Assembly (NCBI GenBank): GCA_030867875.1
Contig: JAOWCC010000287.1
Location: forward strand, 751,501-815,500
Length of the DNA stretch: 64,000 nt
Direction of reading: 5' to 3'
Origin: Actinernus sp. WN-2022
Taxonomy: Eukaryota > Cnidaria > Anthozoa > Actiniaria > Actinernidae
A model generated the notes under the pieces. That model saw only the letters and a list, made by a program, of their open reading frames with translations. It was not told the DNA's origin and searched no databases. Each line of letters begins with the position of its first letter. The first letter of the stretch is position 1. The position numbers and the translations under genes were made by a program. Shown here one piece after another: positions 47,668 to 58,306 of this stretch.

Positions 47668-49035
47668 CTGGCGAATAACATATACGGCATAGTGAGCACG
47701 ATATACATGGCGTACAATAGTAGCACAACAGTAGTACAGCAATGTGGTTTTCGAGCCGTTTTAGGGTTAAAAATTGTGTCTCTTTAGTCTAGAATGGAGT
47801 CTACTGACCGTTATTCACCTCTTGCGAGGCCCTAATATTACAGTCACTTCAACAATATCTATTAACTTTAATGTTCGAGCTCATGTTCAGTATATAGTCG
47901 CCGGTTTCGTATGAGTGGGCAAGTTACGACAATGACTTACGGCACGGGTACTGTAGGGCATGCCATGACATTGAAATGGTTTCCCTATTGTTCTTGTCCT
48001 TCTGATCCAATCAAATTACAGAGTTACGCAGTACGGTTACGAACTCCGCTCTATCCTTTGGGACGGCACATACCCGTATCGGGGGAATAGCGAGAGATAT
48101 GTTGACCTACCATATTGACAATCTCCCTGAGTAACCAGGCACCACAACGCCACACAACTCAGCCAGGCGGCCTTCATTACTTCATGTGACGTCACACCAG
48201 GACTTCTGCATAAAATACGTTTAATAGAACGTTAGACTATTGAAACCACAACCTCCTCCGACCCCCGCGATATTGCGGGCCATTTAACATTTCCCCTTGT
48301 TAAATATCGATTATTTACCCAGCGAAAAACACGTAAGGTTCCTGTTAAAAATATTCTTGCCACCTGGGACTGGCCCTAGCTTGGATAAACATGTACACTA
48401 TATCGTAACAATCACATGAACAAAGTGCCTAAGGCCTGAGTGAAAGCAACTTCTCACGATGACAATATACCACATGATCTCCATACCTTTTGCTATGTAA
48501 ACTATTGTTGCACTCATGTACTGGTGAACAAGAAAATAAATTCGGATGAAATTCGATTTTTTTTGTCATAAATCAAATAGAAAGTGGCAGCTACGTTTCA
48601 TTGGCGTTGCCAGGACTTCAGTTGCTGGAAGACACTCCGGTGAAAGGGCCATCATACATACACTCGAGGGGAACTTATTGCGTTATCCAAACAATTAATG
48701 AATAAAGTGATTAACATTAGGCGTTGAAAAGTCAGTGTTTCTCTTCGTGTTGGTGCCTTTGCATGCTGGGAAAATGTTTATCCGCACTACAAATTTGCCG
48801 AATTTTCCCGCTCGAAACTACTGGGGTGACGGTGTCACAGCAGATTTGACTCCCCGCGAATTTGATCATCCATATCAAATCCGCTAGCGTATTGAGTATA
48901 AAAAAAACAGAGTTGTAACGAAATTATTTTTTTCTCTAGTCGGATCCCGTATTTTTACCCTGAACTTTGATCCCCGATTTTCCTGTAATTTGTAATCCCT
49001 TATCCGGCTAAAAATTAATTATCCGCTCATCCCTG
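47668..49035. other. No supported feature
   Basis: Presumed upstream intron of the Ig/FN3 gene. No FN3/Ig exon, RNA gene or clear repeat pair found. The plus-strand text near 48930-49030 (ATCCC-rich) looks repeat-derived. Confidence 0.35.
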
Positions 49036-49708
49036 ATTCGGGCCCTCCGATCCCAATTCCATGCCTTTGAAACTAGCAAAAACTACTTCATATGATAGCT
49101 TATTGAACATGGTTGAGCTTAAGCCCTTAGAGCACCGCCGGTACATCCAGTCTCTGCTATTGCTACACAAATGTGTCCACAACATAGGTCCAAAATATAT
49201 CAAACAATTTTTTTCTTTCCGGGCTAGCACATATAATCTTAGGGGTGATATGATTCTTCAGTTGTCAAACTATAAGTCTAAGTATTTTCATAATTATTTT
49301 ATTTACATAATAGTTAGGCTATGGAATAGCCTACCTAACGAATTTCGCATTATTTCTTCCCCGATTATTTTCAAGTCTGAAATAGATAAACTTGCGTTAT
49401 CATCAACAGCACATGGTGCTATTAGCATGCGTGTTACCTAGATACATTTTACCCTAGCAAGCGCGATATTGTGAAATACTCTACATTTATTAATATTTAT
49501 TATTTGTTGTTGTTATTGATATCATTATAGTGTTGTTATTAATATTACTAGTATTATCTAATTGTAAATAAGCAAACATTGATTGTATTCTTAGAATTTA
49601 ATATCAAATTTTCATCCTCTATCTTAATTAGTTGACTGCACGTACACATTGTAAACGAGCTTATGCTCATTAGTGACTACGTGGTTAAATAAACTACTAC
49701 TACTACTG
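49036..49708 (+). pseudogene. 5'-truncated LINE, RT C-terminal region and tail
   Basis: The plus-strand frame at 49061-49441 reads LKPLEHRRYIQSLLLLHKCV, then IIVRLWNSLPNEFRIISSPI: the C-terminal L..RR...L..L.K........ and LWNSLP motifs of CR1/L2-like RTs. A 3' UTR follows and a short (CTA)n tail at about 49693-49707 ends the copy. Truncated and inactive. Confidence 0.8.
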
Positions 49709-49750
49709 AATGGCCCTTTGACATTCTAGTCATTTCCCCCCTAGGTTATG

Positions 49751-50662
49751 TATCAGTCAATTCCAAACCCGTGCATCCCCCCCCCCCTCCGGGCCACCCC
49801 CGGGCATTTGATGAGAGGCTTGCTCCCGAGGGTGGGGAATTTGACGAGTATCTTAGCCCTCAGGGGCGAGCATTTGACAAACAGTGGGGGTGGGGGTGGG
49901 GCATTTGATCGGTGTTCAAAAAATAGATTATTTCTGTCTACAAATTCGCATCGCTCGCGTCGAAATGGCGAACGTACGTGTCTTCGAGTAATACCAGGAT
50001 AATGATTGCGCATTTGTAGAGGCTTGATAGAGTAAACCTGCCAAATTTGAAGGCCACTTTCAGAGGTAAATTGCTTATGTTTAAACCTATAAACATTTTG
50101 CTTCATGAACTTTGACCGACTGCGTGATATTAAGTGCGTGACAAGATTTGTGATAAGTTGAATTTGCTGCGACCCTCGACCGCACGCGAGTTAAAAACTT
50201 AATTATTATATCGGTAAAAGACGGGCCGATTGGTGCCTGTTGCATACTTCATATACCAAGATCATAAGCTAACATATTCAATTTCAAACCATGAATACGT
50301 TTATTATAAAGTATATAACTGAAACCAAGAACGATCGAGCCGGTAGAAATGATTGTTCTCATCCCTGACCGGTTGAAGGTGGTTTTCACCGTCGGTGTTT
50401 CCTGTGAATTGCTTGAGTCAGAGATTCTGAATAAAACAATGATTTCATTTATTTGTCAATAGTCTTTGCCTTGTAAAATTTTCTGATCCGGTCCCCGATG
50501 GTGGGGCATTTGAACAGCCTGGATGAAAAACTGGTGGGGTATTTGAACAGTTTTTCTGCCTTGGTATAGTGGGGCATTTGATCGATTTTTTTTCAAAATG
50601 TTCAAATGCCCGGGGGTGGCCGGCGGGGGGGGAGGCATGCACGGGTTTGGAATTGACTGATA
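49751..50662. mobile_element. 912-bp TIR element
   Basis: TATCAGTCAATTCCAAACCC at 49751-49770 is complemented at 50643-50662, and similarity continues (GTGCATSCCCCCCC, GGCCACCCCCGGGCATTTGA). Repeated GGGGCATTTGA boxes occur inside both ends. No transposase. No clear target duplication. It lies next to a LINE fragment. Confidence 0.8.
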
Positions 50663-50835
50663 CCCCCTGATTACTCAGTAGCTCGTCTATATGGGTATGA
50701 AAGTGGTAGACCAGTTAGTATGTGGGCTGCTCTGTTTTGTAGTTTTTGTAACTTGTCAACTGTTTTTGTAACTTGTCAGAGAGCCCTTGGTTTAAGTTTC
50801 CCCATATGCAGCTACAGTAGTCAAAGTGGGGCTGG
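50663..50835 (-). pseudogene. LINE RT fragment
   Basis: Minus-strand text LQKLQNRAAHILTGLP followed by SYPYRRATE matches the LQ.LQNRAAR.LTG motif after the RT palm in CR1/L2-like elements; upstream YCSCIWGNLN-like text fits. Small remnant. Confidence 0.7.
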
Positions 50836-52347
50836 AACCGCTGGATTAATGCCCTATAAACACTCAAGAGAGTCGCAAAAGGAACAAATGGCGTTTAAAC
50901 GCACCAAGACTAATACCTCGTTATGACCCTGAAATAAATCATGTGACAATGTTCAGACTGTGAATTTCACAGCCATTTGGCATATAAAAATTATAATAAT
51001 TGTCAGTAGGCTTGAAATCTGTGGGTTCGAGTCATTGAGGAAAGCGAGATCTATTCTCGCCGACTAAACGGACACAGATTCAGCAGATATTCTACTCTTC
51101 CAGTCTCTTTGTAATCAGCAAGTGGTCACGGCTGTTATCTCAGGCTACTCTGCATGTAGTGTAACTTATTAAAAATCACGTATTATACCAGTGTAGCGCT
51201 ACTGTTATATCGCTTGCCGTGTAAGCATTCCTGACAGTATTGGCCTTCTGAGAGCGTGATATGATGTCGAAAAGATCACACCAAGCTTCAGCTCAGCGAA
51301 AGCTTAAACTACTAAGTTTCGGCAATCAAATCAGTCATGGCCTACTGGGTCAGCCTTGATTCTACCACGAACATTATAATCTTGAGTTAACGAATTTTAA
51401 CGATATTTATAATGTGTACGTTAAGGCATTTTCACTAATCAGCAGAAGTGAAGTCTCGCGCTTGCATCTTTGACGTTACTAGTACCAGTAACGACGTATT
51501 TTCTCGTGTTTCATGTTCGGCATGTTATACTTACGTGATTTTCTTGTCGTTCCAAGATTTCTTTCTTCGTACAACTAAACAGCTCGACGTCGATTTCGAT
51601 TGAAATTTAAAGCCAGGTCGAAAGCACACCAGCACAAATGCGAAGACGATATTGTTCTTGTGCACACGGAAGCTAAGCGTCGTTTATGTCATAAACGTCA
51701 CGCACTCGTCTACTTATTAATTCATTGTTAACATATTTTCGTCACAATTATAATTAAATTTTTAATGTATATAACAGTTTTTATAAAATTAACTTATTAA
51801 TTATTACATAGTATTTACTGTATATATATTTATATTTCTGTGAAGCCGAAGCGGCTCGGTTAAATATCCACCACTATTTACCTCCACTTCGGTGAATAAT
51901 TGTTAAATATTGGTAAGTTGAGTTGTGGACGTCCCAGAGGCAGAGCCCCAGAGCTTTTAACATTTTTGTCAGCGGTGTTGCCCCAGCTGATGAAGATCAC
52001 ACGTCTGCGCATGCGTCAAAAGTCTTGCAACAACAGCATATTCCAAAACAAATTCAAAGCGAGCCGGCGGCCGTCACCGTTCACAAAACCCGTTTTCAAA
52101 CCTTGAGAACTTTTTTGGTAAATGACGAAAAAATTTGGTAAACTCACAGTTTGAAGATTGTTCAATTTCCCGTCGACAGTGAAAATAAAAAGCTTAACTT
52201 TCACGTATTTTTCTTAACTTTTGGGGGTATAACTTCACTAATATGTTTTAAGGTACATTTTGCGCGGGATCACGGCTGTTTCGAGTGCGACATTAGGTTC
52301 CAGGACATCGCGCGGTCAAATAGTGTTGCTATGCAAGTTTTTGCAGG
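50836..52347. other. No supported gene; repeat-derived
   Basis: AT-rich stretch near 51710-51840 and a MITE-like end (GAAGCCGAAGCGGCTCGG, then CCACTTCGGTGAATAATTGT) around 51840-51905. No exon, RNA or transposase recognised. It abuts the second palindromic element. Confidence 0.4.
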
Positions 52348-52928
52348 AGTAGTATATAAAGTGGGGGGGCTGGGACACTTTCAACAATCTACTGCACAAA
52401 AAGCAACGTTTGTTGCACAAGAAGCTCAAACTAGCGACCACTAAAATAGAAAAATCAACGATTCTTGCACAAGAAATACAACAAATGACACAAGGGCTGG
52501 GACAAAAAACAACTAATTGGGGGACTGGGACACTTTCAACAATCTGCTGCACAAAAAACAACGATTGTTGTACAAGGACGTCAAAAAGCGAATTCAATGC
52601 AACTTTCTACTGGTGTATTAGAGTATCTAACTTTCAACATTCTGCTGCATAAAAACACAACAAATGACACAAGGGCTGGGACACGGGGACATTGAGAAAC
52701 CTAAAGTTTCGATGGCGCATTATTCTGGATTAGGGCTGCTCAGATCGCGCTAGAGCGCCCAACATAATACTGCAGATCGAAGACCGTCCCCCGATATGTT
52801 TGGGTTTCAACTACCGTTCTCTAGAGCTGCCAACGAACTAGCAAAGCCAAAAAGCAACGAGACTATAACGCGTATGTGAACGGATGTTAAACAAATGAGA
52901 ACATTAAGTATATATCGAGAGAAGGATC
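52348..52928 (+). repeat. Left terminal region with subterminal repeats
   Basis: Two diverged direct repeats contain GGGACACTTTCAACAATCTR and CTGCACAAAAA...CAACG, starting near 52371 and 52524, plus GGGCTGGGACA three times. TTGYRCAAG boxes occur near 52411, 52464 and 52568. The leader ends with GTATATATCGAG, 20-odd bases before the first ATG. No gene. Confidence 0.7.
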
Positions 52929-53468
52929 ATGCCAGGAAAGAGCGAAATTCCACCTTCGGCCTACATAGAGATACAAACAGGTGGGCTAGGATATAGAGAA
53001 GCTAGAAGGAGATATAACATTGGACACAAACGATACAAAAAGATCCAACGAGGAGAGGAGACTCCCCCACCTCCATCTCCCTTAATTCCAATTCCTCCAC
53101 CTCCACCTCCCCCACCTTCTATCGTACCACCTCCCATTTCCTTCCGAAAGCGCGTGCAGGACACCAACGGCAAGTTTCTCGCCCTTCTCCAAGAGCTACT
53201 ACGAGCCCGCCCAGGCCTATTTCTATCCCACAAAGAATACAAGCTCTTGGTAGGGGCAAAAGATGCAAAGCAGTACTACACATTCGTCCATCTATGGGGT
53301 TTTCCTCGACAGCTTCGTGAGATCTGTAGGCTGCCTGGTACAGCTACCAAAAAAGATTCTGTCCAACAAAGCAGTGTGGAACATCGAAAACGACGACGAC
53401 CTACGTTGCTACTGGTACATTCGAGTATCCATGAAATTGCAAGCACTCCAGGAGGCATGCCGATATGA
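52929..53468 (+). CDS. HTH-like, proline-rich protein, 179 aa (left arm)
   Basis: ATG at 52929. Residues 12-45 (YIEIQTGGLGYREARRRYNI, GHKRYKKIQRGEE) form a small helix-turn-helix-like module that is clearly related to the N-terminus of the protein at 57713. TPPPPSP and a run of prolines follow, then a basic helical region (RKRVQDTNGKFLALLQELLR). After about residue 130 the sequence overlaps another open frame (53263-53502) with a PolB-like motif, so the true C-terminus may differ through a frameshift or splice. Possibly a regulator or replication accessory protein; inference only. Confidence 0.55.
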   Translation: MPGKSEIPPSAYIEIQTGGLGYREARRRYNIGHKRYKKIQRGEETPPPPSPLIPIPPPPPPPPSIVPPPISFRKRVQDTNGKFLALLQELLRARPGLFLSHKEYKLLVGAKDAKQYYTFVHLWGFPRQLREICRLPGTATKKDSVQQSSVEHRKRRRPTLLLVHSSIHEIASTPGGMPI

Positions 53469-53502
53469 CCGAGGAGAGGATTGTGTCTGGCAACGAATGT
53501 AG
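53263..53502 (+). pseudogene. Fragment resembling the PolB N-terminal module
   Basis: Residues LVQLPKKILSNKAVWNIEND...YWYIRVSMK align with LPLPKEIANKKAVINVKNYD...FWVITATLH of the PolB in the same arm (its residues near 145-180). It overlaps the 3' third of the 179-aa gene in a different frame. Either a decayed partial duplication of polB or the continuation of the 179-aa protein after a frameshift. Confidence 0.5.
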
Positions 53503-53618
53503 ACCAACAGGCGAAGCATAGCAATACCAAACGTCAACCACACCCAAGGCCATCCACGAATGCAAAACCAACGAACGAATGCAAGGCTAACGAACGAATA
53601 CATTATAGTATTTCCTTT

Positions 53619-53673
53619 GTTAGATGTTGGACCTTGCTTTTTACTCCACACGATAGTCCCTGTTAAACATATA
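53619..53673 (+). promoter_or_regulatory. Duplicated upstream module, copy 1
   Basis: 55 bp (GTTAGATGTTGGACCTTGCT, then TAGTCCCTGTTAAACATATA) repeated at 54004-54058 with about three changes. It precedes the zinc-finger gene start by 30 bp; copy 2 precedes PolB by 45 bp. AGATATATAATC follows as a TATA-like tract. Confidence 0.65.
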
Positions 53674-53702
53674 GATTTACTAAGATATATAATCCATATG
53701 AG

Positions 53703-54008
53703 ATGGAATGTGAAAAGTGTGGAAGAGTATTTAAGAGGAGTCAGCACCTGAAACATCACCTGGAAGACCGCAAGACCCCATGCGTTAAAACTCCAAAGCC
53801 CCCTATACATGAGACTTGCGAAAAGTGCGGAAGAGTATTTCAGTGGAGTGGACGTCTGAAACATCACCTAGAAGATCGTAAGACCCCCTGCGTTAAGACT
53901 CCAAAGCAATACATTTGTGAGAATTGCGGAAGAGAGCTAAGCTGTTGCGCCAATTTATGGAGACATAAGAAGAAGAACTGTCCCAACACAAATTTCATTA
54001 TCTGTTAG
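53703..54008 (+). CDS. Triple C2H2 zinc-finger protein, 101 aa (left arm)
   Basis: ATG at 53703. Finger 1: CEKCGRVFKRSQHLKHHLED (C-x2-C-x12-H-x3-H or alternative partner); a nearly identical finger 2 (CEKCGRVFQWSGRLKHHLED); and finger 3 (CENCGRELSCCANLWRHKKK). Each of the first two is followed by RKTPCVKTPK, an extra Cys typical of small fingers in Polinton-like viruses as I recall. Likely DNA-binding regulator. Shares its promoter module with PolB downstream. Confidence 0.8.
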   Translation: MECEKCGRVFKRSQHLKHHLEDRKTPCVKTPKPPIHETCEKCGRVFQWSGRLKHHLEDRKTPCVKTPKQYICENCGRELSCCANLWRHKKKNCPNTNFIIC

Positions 54009-54058
54009 ATGTTGGACCTTGCTTTTTACTCAACATGATAGTCCCTGTTAAACATATA
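54004..54058 (+). promoter_or_regulatory. Duplicated upstream module, copy 2 (PolB)
   Basis: Partner of 53619-53673. It begins within the last codons of the zinc-finger gene and ends with AACATATAACTACATTAATA and TATAGTACC before the PolB ATG at 54103. Confidence 0.65.
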
Positions 54059-54102
54059 ACTACATTAATATATAGTACCACCTTAGGACTTCATTTGTGA
54101 GA

Positions 54103-57100
54103 ATGGCTGAACATGTACTAACGTTTATCCAAGTGCCCGGCATTAAGGGTTATTTACACGGATGGAAGATGGACGTTCCCGACGGTAATCCTCTAGAAGC
54201 AGACCCAGCTGCTTTCCTTGCCGGTGTGCGAAAGCAGACTACCGAAAAGATCAATGAAGAGCTACAAGACTTAAATAGCGTCAAGGTTCAGCTAGCTTTG
54301 AATATAACTCTCCGTCTCGACAAGCCTGAGGGTTCGGTATACGATACAAGCACATTTAGGAGTTCACAAGCAGTTCTGACCGACAGTTCTTATACCCGTG
54401 GAGTAATAGTAGAAGCGCATGCTCAGATCTATAACTACATCGAGAAATGGATCAGTCGAGGATCAAACTGGATCATAGATAAAGTCAACATTCTATGGGT
54501 GAACATCGCTCGATATCAACCACTACAAGGAGGTTCATACTTACCACTACCTAAAGAAATCGCGAATAAGAAAGCCGTGATCAATGTAAAGAACTATGAT
54601 GACCATTGCGCATTTTGGGTGATAACGGCAACTCTGCATCCAGTTGCAATACACCCCGAGAGAATATCAAAGTATCGAAAGGAAGATTGGCCGAAACACG
54701 AAGGGGTAGACTCACCAACACCAATTTCGCAAATACCACGCTTGGAGAAGCAAAATGAAATCTCAATCAACGTGTATGGTTGGGATCCAAAGGAAAAGTG
54801 TTTGATTGTACACCACATATCCAAGGAGACCTTCTCAAAGCGCATCAACATGCTGCTTATAGAGTGCCCAGATAGTGGTATACAACACTACTGCCAGATC
54901 AAGGATTTCAACCGCCTACTATTCGATCAGACAAAACACAAATGTAGGAAGCACTTCTGCGAACGATGCCTACATGGATATTCCAACGAATCTCTTCTTG
55001 TGAAGCACATCCCAGAATGTAATGGAGTCAACGATCGAGCCATTCGAATCGAGATGCCCACCAATGAGAACAACAAAGTCTCATTTCAGAACATCCACAA
55101 ACAGCTCAAAGTTCCATACGTTATCTATGCAGACCTTGAGGCCTTAACCACTAAGATCGAAGGACCTGCCCAAGACCCTGGAAAGAGCAATACAATGAAA
55201 ACTGAAGAACACATTCCCTGTGGATTCTCCTACATCGTCATACGTTCCGATGGTTATAGCAAACCACCAGTAATATATCGAGGTCCGGATACAATCGAAT
55301 GCTTTCTAAAGTCTGTACAAGAAGAAGAAACGAAGATAAAGGACCAAGTTGCCAAGCCACTACACATGTCAATGAAAGACAATAGAGATTATAAAAGAGC
55401 AATTCTTTGTCATATCTGTCAGAAACCGTTGGTTGGTAAAGATAGAGTACGTGACCATTGCCACATCACAGGTGAGTTTCGAGGTGCAGCACATAAAGTA
55501 TGTAATCTCAAATTACGTATCTCACCTATCATCCCAGTTGTATTCCACAATCTACGTGGTTACGATTCTCACCTACTGATGCAATCTATTTCCAAGACAG
55601 AGGGTGATATCTCTTGCATTCCAAATAATATGGAGAAATACATTTCATTCTCACTTGGCAACCTACGGTTCATTGATAGCTTGCAATTTCTACCATCCTC
55701 TCTTGGCAAGCTGGTAGAGAGTTCTACCCCAGACACCTTTCAACAAACTACGAAGTATACACCCGACCCAGAGAGAAACAAGTTGCTACTACGCAAGGGC
55801 GTTTATCCATATGAGTACATGGACTCTTGGGAAAGATTCACTGAGACTTCCCTTCCACCAAAGGAATCGTTCTATAGTAAGCTAAGCCTAGAGGACATAT
55901 CTGACGAAGATTATGAACATGCACTAGAAGTTTGGAACGTATTTGATTGTAAGACATTAGGTGACTACCACGACCTTTACCTCCAAACTGACGTGCTTCT
56001 TCTGGCAGATGTCTTTGAGACCTTTCGGGCAACATGTATGCAAAACTACGGATTAGATCCTGCGCATTACTACACCAGCCCTGGTCTCTCTTGGGATGCA
56101 TTGTTAAGGAAGACCGGAGTGGAGCTGGAACTATTGACCGACTATGACATGCATCTATTCGTTGAGAAAGGTCTACGTGGTGGAATATCTATGGTGTCTC
56201 AACGCAATGCCAAGGCAAACAATCCAAACGTACCCGATTTCGATCCCGATAAGCCAAGTAGCTATATACTCTATCTTGATGCCAACAACCTATATGGATG
56301 GGCCATGAGTCAATATCTACCAACTGGGGGATTCGAGTGGTGTATGCCAACAAAAGAAGAAATCATCCAACACGAAATCGATTCTGATGTAGGTTACATC
56401 CTAGAAGTTGACCTTGAATATCCTCGAGAACTTCACGATATGCACAACAACTATCCGTTAGCTCCTGAAAGAATGCAAGTGAATAAAGCTTGGTTCTCAG
56501 AGTATCAGACAAATCTATTCGAAGAGCTATACAAAGGAAATGGATCCTTGAAAACGGAAAAGCTCGTACCTAACTTATATGATAAAGAGCGATATGTGCT
56601 CCACTACCGCAATCTACAGCTATATATATCTCTTGGTATGCGTTTGAAAAAGATCCATAGAGCACTACGATTCGATCAATCACCATGGATGAAGCCATAC
56701 ATACAAATGAATACAGAATTACGAAAACAAGCAAAGAGCCCATTCGAGCAGGACCTCTACAAATTGATGAACAATAGTGTGTTTGGTAAGACAATGGAGA
56801 ATCTAAGAAAGCGTGTAGATGTCAAACTAATTCGCTCCTCAGAAGGAATCAGACTACAACGTCTCTTGAATAAACCTAGTTATGCTCGCTCTACGATCTT
56901 TGACAATGATCTAGCTGCTGTGCACAATTACAAAAGTAAGTTATATCTGAACCGCCCAGTATACGTTGGAATGTCGATTCTAGATCTCTCAAAACATCTA
57001 ATGTATGACTTCTACTACAACGAGCTCAAACAGCAGTATGGACAACGTTGTAATCTACTCTACACAGATACCGACAGTCTTTTACTACACATCGAAACTG

Positions 57101-57576
57101 AAGACATCTATGCAGACATGAAAGCCAATGAACATTTCTACGATACAAGCAACTACAACGAAGACCACCCATCATACAACGCATCCAACAAGAAAGTACT
57201 TGGCAAAATGAAAGATGAATGTGGAGGTGTTCCCATCATCGAATACATTGGACTACGATCAAAGCTCTACTCGATCTTGAAAGGAGACGGCGAAGAGATT
57301 AGGAAAGCCAAAGGTACGAAGAAGGCAGTTGTGAAACATCGCATTCGTCATGAGCAATACAAAGAGTGCTTGCTAGACAAGAAAGTATTCCGCCATGGCA
57401 TGGATATGCTTCGAAGTGAAGGTCATAGAATGTATGGCATGCATATGAATAAAGTATCTCTCTCACCATTCGACTCCAAGCGATGGATTGCAGAAAACGG
57501 AATCGATACATTAGCCTATGGGCATAAAAACATAATTCCAGACATGGATGATTTCATAGATGAGTTACTATCTTAG
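54103..57576 (+). CDS. Family B DNA polymerase, 1157 aa (left arm)
   Basis: I start at the ATG at 54103 (MAEHVLTFIQ), not at the GTG 6 bp upstream. The N-terminal KAVINVKNYDDHCAFWVI box and a CxxC/HxxC cluster (HKCRKHFCERCLHGY) precede the exonuclease: YADLEAL (D344), RGYDSHL (D488), YLQTDVLLLADVF (D630). An endonuclease-VII-like zinc module (CHICQKP...RDHCHITGEFRGAAHKVCN, about 435-468) is inserted before ExoII. Polymerase motifs: YLDANNLYGW (D726), LMNNSVFGKTMEN (N890), YTDTDSLL (D989, D991). All catalytic residues are present. This is a different PolB branch from that at 40099-43689, which lacks the endonuclease-VII insert. Confidence 0.93.
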   Translation: MAEHVLTFIQVPGIKGYLHGWKMDVPDGNPLEADPAAFLAGVRKQTTEKINEELQDLNSVKVQLALNITLRLDKPEGSVYDTSTFRSSQAVLTDSSYTRGVIVEAHAQIYNYIEKWISRGSNWIIDKVNILWVNIARYQPLQGGSYLPLPKEIANKKAVINVKNYDDHCAFWVITATLHPVAIHPERISKYRKEDWPKHEGVDSPTPISQIPRLEKQNEISINVYGWDPKEKCLIVHHISKETFSKRINMLLIECPDSGIQHYCQIKDFNRLLFDQTKHKCRKHFCERCLHGYSNESLLVKHIPECNGVNDRAIRIEMPTNENNKVSFQNIHKQLKVPYVIYADLEALTTKIEGPAQDPGKSNTMKTEEHIPCGFSYIVIRSDGYSKPPVIYRGPDTIECFLKSVQEEETKIKDQVAKPLHMSMKDNRDYKRAILCHICQKPLVGKDRVRDHCHITGEFRGAAHKVCNLKLRISPIIPVVFHNLRGYDSHLLMQSISKTEGDISCIPNNMEKYISFSLGNLRFIDSLQFLPSSLGKLVESSTPDTFQQTTKYTPDPERNKLLLRKGVYPYEYMDSWERFTETSLPPKESFYSKLSLEDISDEDYEHALEVWNVFDCKTLGDYHDLYLQTDVLLLADVFETFRATCMQNYGLDPAHYYTSPGLSWDALLRKTGVELELLTDYDMHLFVEKGLRGGISMVSQRNAKANNPNVPDFDPDKPSSYILYLDANNLYGWAMSQYLPTGGFEWCMPTKEEIIQHEIDSDVGYILEVDLEYPRELHDMHNNYPLAPERMQVNKAWFSEYQTNLFEELYKGNGSLKTEKLVPNLYDKERYVLHYRNLQLYISLGMRLKKIHRALRFDQSPWMKPYIQMNTELRKQAKSPFEQDLYKLMNNSVFGKTMENLRKRVDVKLIRSSEGIRLQRLLNKPSYARSTIFDNDLAAVHNYKSKLYLNRPVYVGMSILDLSKHLMYDFYYNELKQQYGQRCNLLYTDTDSLLLHIETEDIYADMKANEHFYDTSNYNEDHPSYNASNKKVLGKMKDECGGVPIIEYIGLRSKLYSILKGDGEEIRKAKGTKKAVVKHRIRHEQYKECLLDKKVFRHGMDMLRSEGHRMYGMHMNKVSLSPFDSKRWIAENGIDTLAYGHKNIIPDMDDFIDELLS

Positions 57577-57712
57577 AATCCTCACCACCATAGCCATGGC
57601 TTTCTTCCAGGCCCGTATCGGATAGAACATTGACCACCTTTCCCAAGACCCACAGATATCGTCCCTAGGTACGTGTTGAAGAGACATATACATATATAAA
57701 TACGACGATACG
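57577..57712 (+). promoter_or_regulatory. Leader of HTH/membrane gene
   Basis: GTTGAAG at about 57675 is followed by CATATACATATATAAATACG and the ATG at 57713. The GTTGAAG plus TATA arrangement is shared with 32588 and 39046 in the complete Polinton. Confidence 0.5.
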
Positions 57713-58306
57713 ATGACAATCAAAAAAGTTCTTTCGCCAGACCAGATCCAAAGTATTGCTTCGGGAGAGGTTGGCATTCGAGAGGCAATTCGACTCTACG
57801 GCATAGGGCAAGGTAGAGCCTACCGAATCCAGAAAGGTTTGGAAACGCCTCCCACTTCTCCGACTATGCAACCCGAGACCGAAATCCAAAAGCCAACGCA
57901 GGATATAGCAATCCTAGATCGTATACTAGAGCTAGAAGAAAAAGTGCAAATCCTAGTGGAAAGCCAACAATCCCCTATCCTAGAGTTGGATGCAACCGAG
58001 CCAATGCAGGATGATGTAGACCAACAACTAATACTGGAGTACGTACAAAAACTGGAGACAGATCTAACCGCTGCAACACTGCGAGCCGAAATGGCAGAAT
58101 CGAAAACCCAAGGAGTAGTATGGCTATTTGTGCTTCTCGACATCCTTGCTATATCCTACACATTCGTAATGTATCAAAAGGCAGAAAAGAGCACCCACAT
58201 AGATTCCACCAAATTAGAAGAAGAAAAGAGTAGCCACATTGGTCCCGCCAAATTGAAAGAAAAAAGTAGACCAACCCCACATAGACCACCACTCGAAATG
58301 GAATAG
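57713..58306 (+). CDS. HTH-coiled-coil membrane protein, 197 aa (left arm)
   Basis: ATG at 57713. Residues 8-44 (LSPDQIQSIASGEVGIREAI, RLYGIGQGRAYRIQKGLE) form the same HTH-like module as in the 179-aa protein (shared G..G.REA.R.Y.IG..R.Y.IQ.G.ETPP.SP). A coiled coil (about 65-85 and 110-135, LDRILELEEKVQILVESQQS) and a single hydrophobic span (VVWLFVLLDILAISYTFVM, about 140-160) follow, then a lysine-rich tail. A membrane-tethered DNA-binding protein is the simplest reading. It could anchor replicating DNA, but that is inference. Confidence 0.65.
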   Translation: MTIKKVLSPDQIQSIASGEVGIREAIRLYGIGQGRAYRIQKGLETPPTSPTMQPETEIQKPTQDIAILDRILELEEKVQILVESQQSPILELDATEPMQDDVDQQLILEYVQKLETDLTAATLRAEMAESKTQGVVWLFVLLDILAISYTFVMYQKAEKSTHIDSTKLEEEKSSHIGPAKLKEKSRPTPHRPPLEME

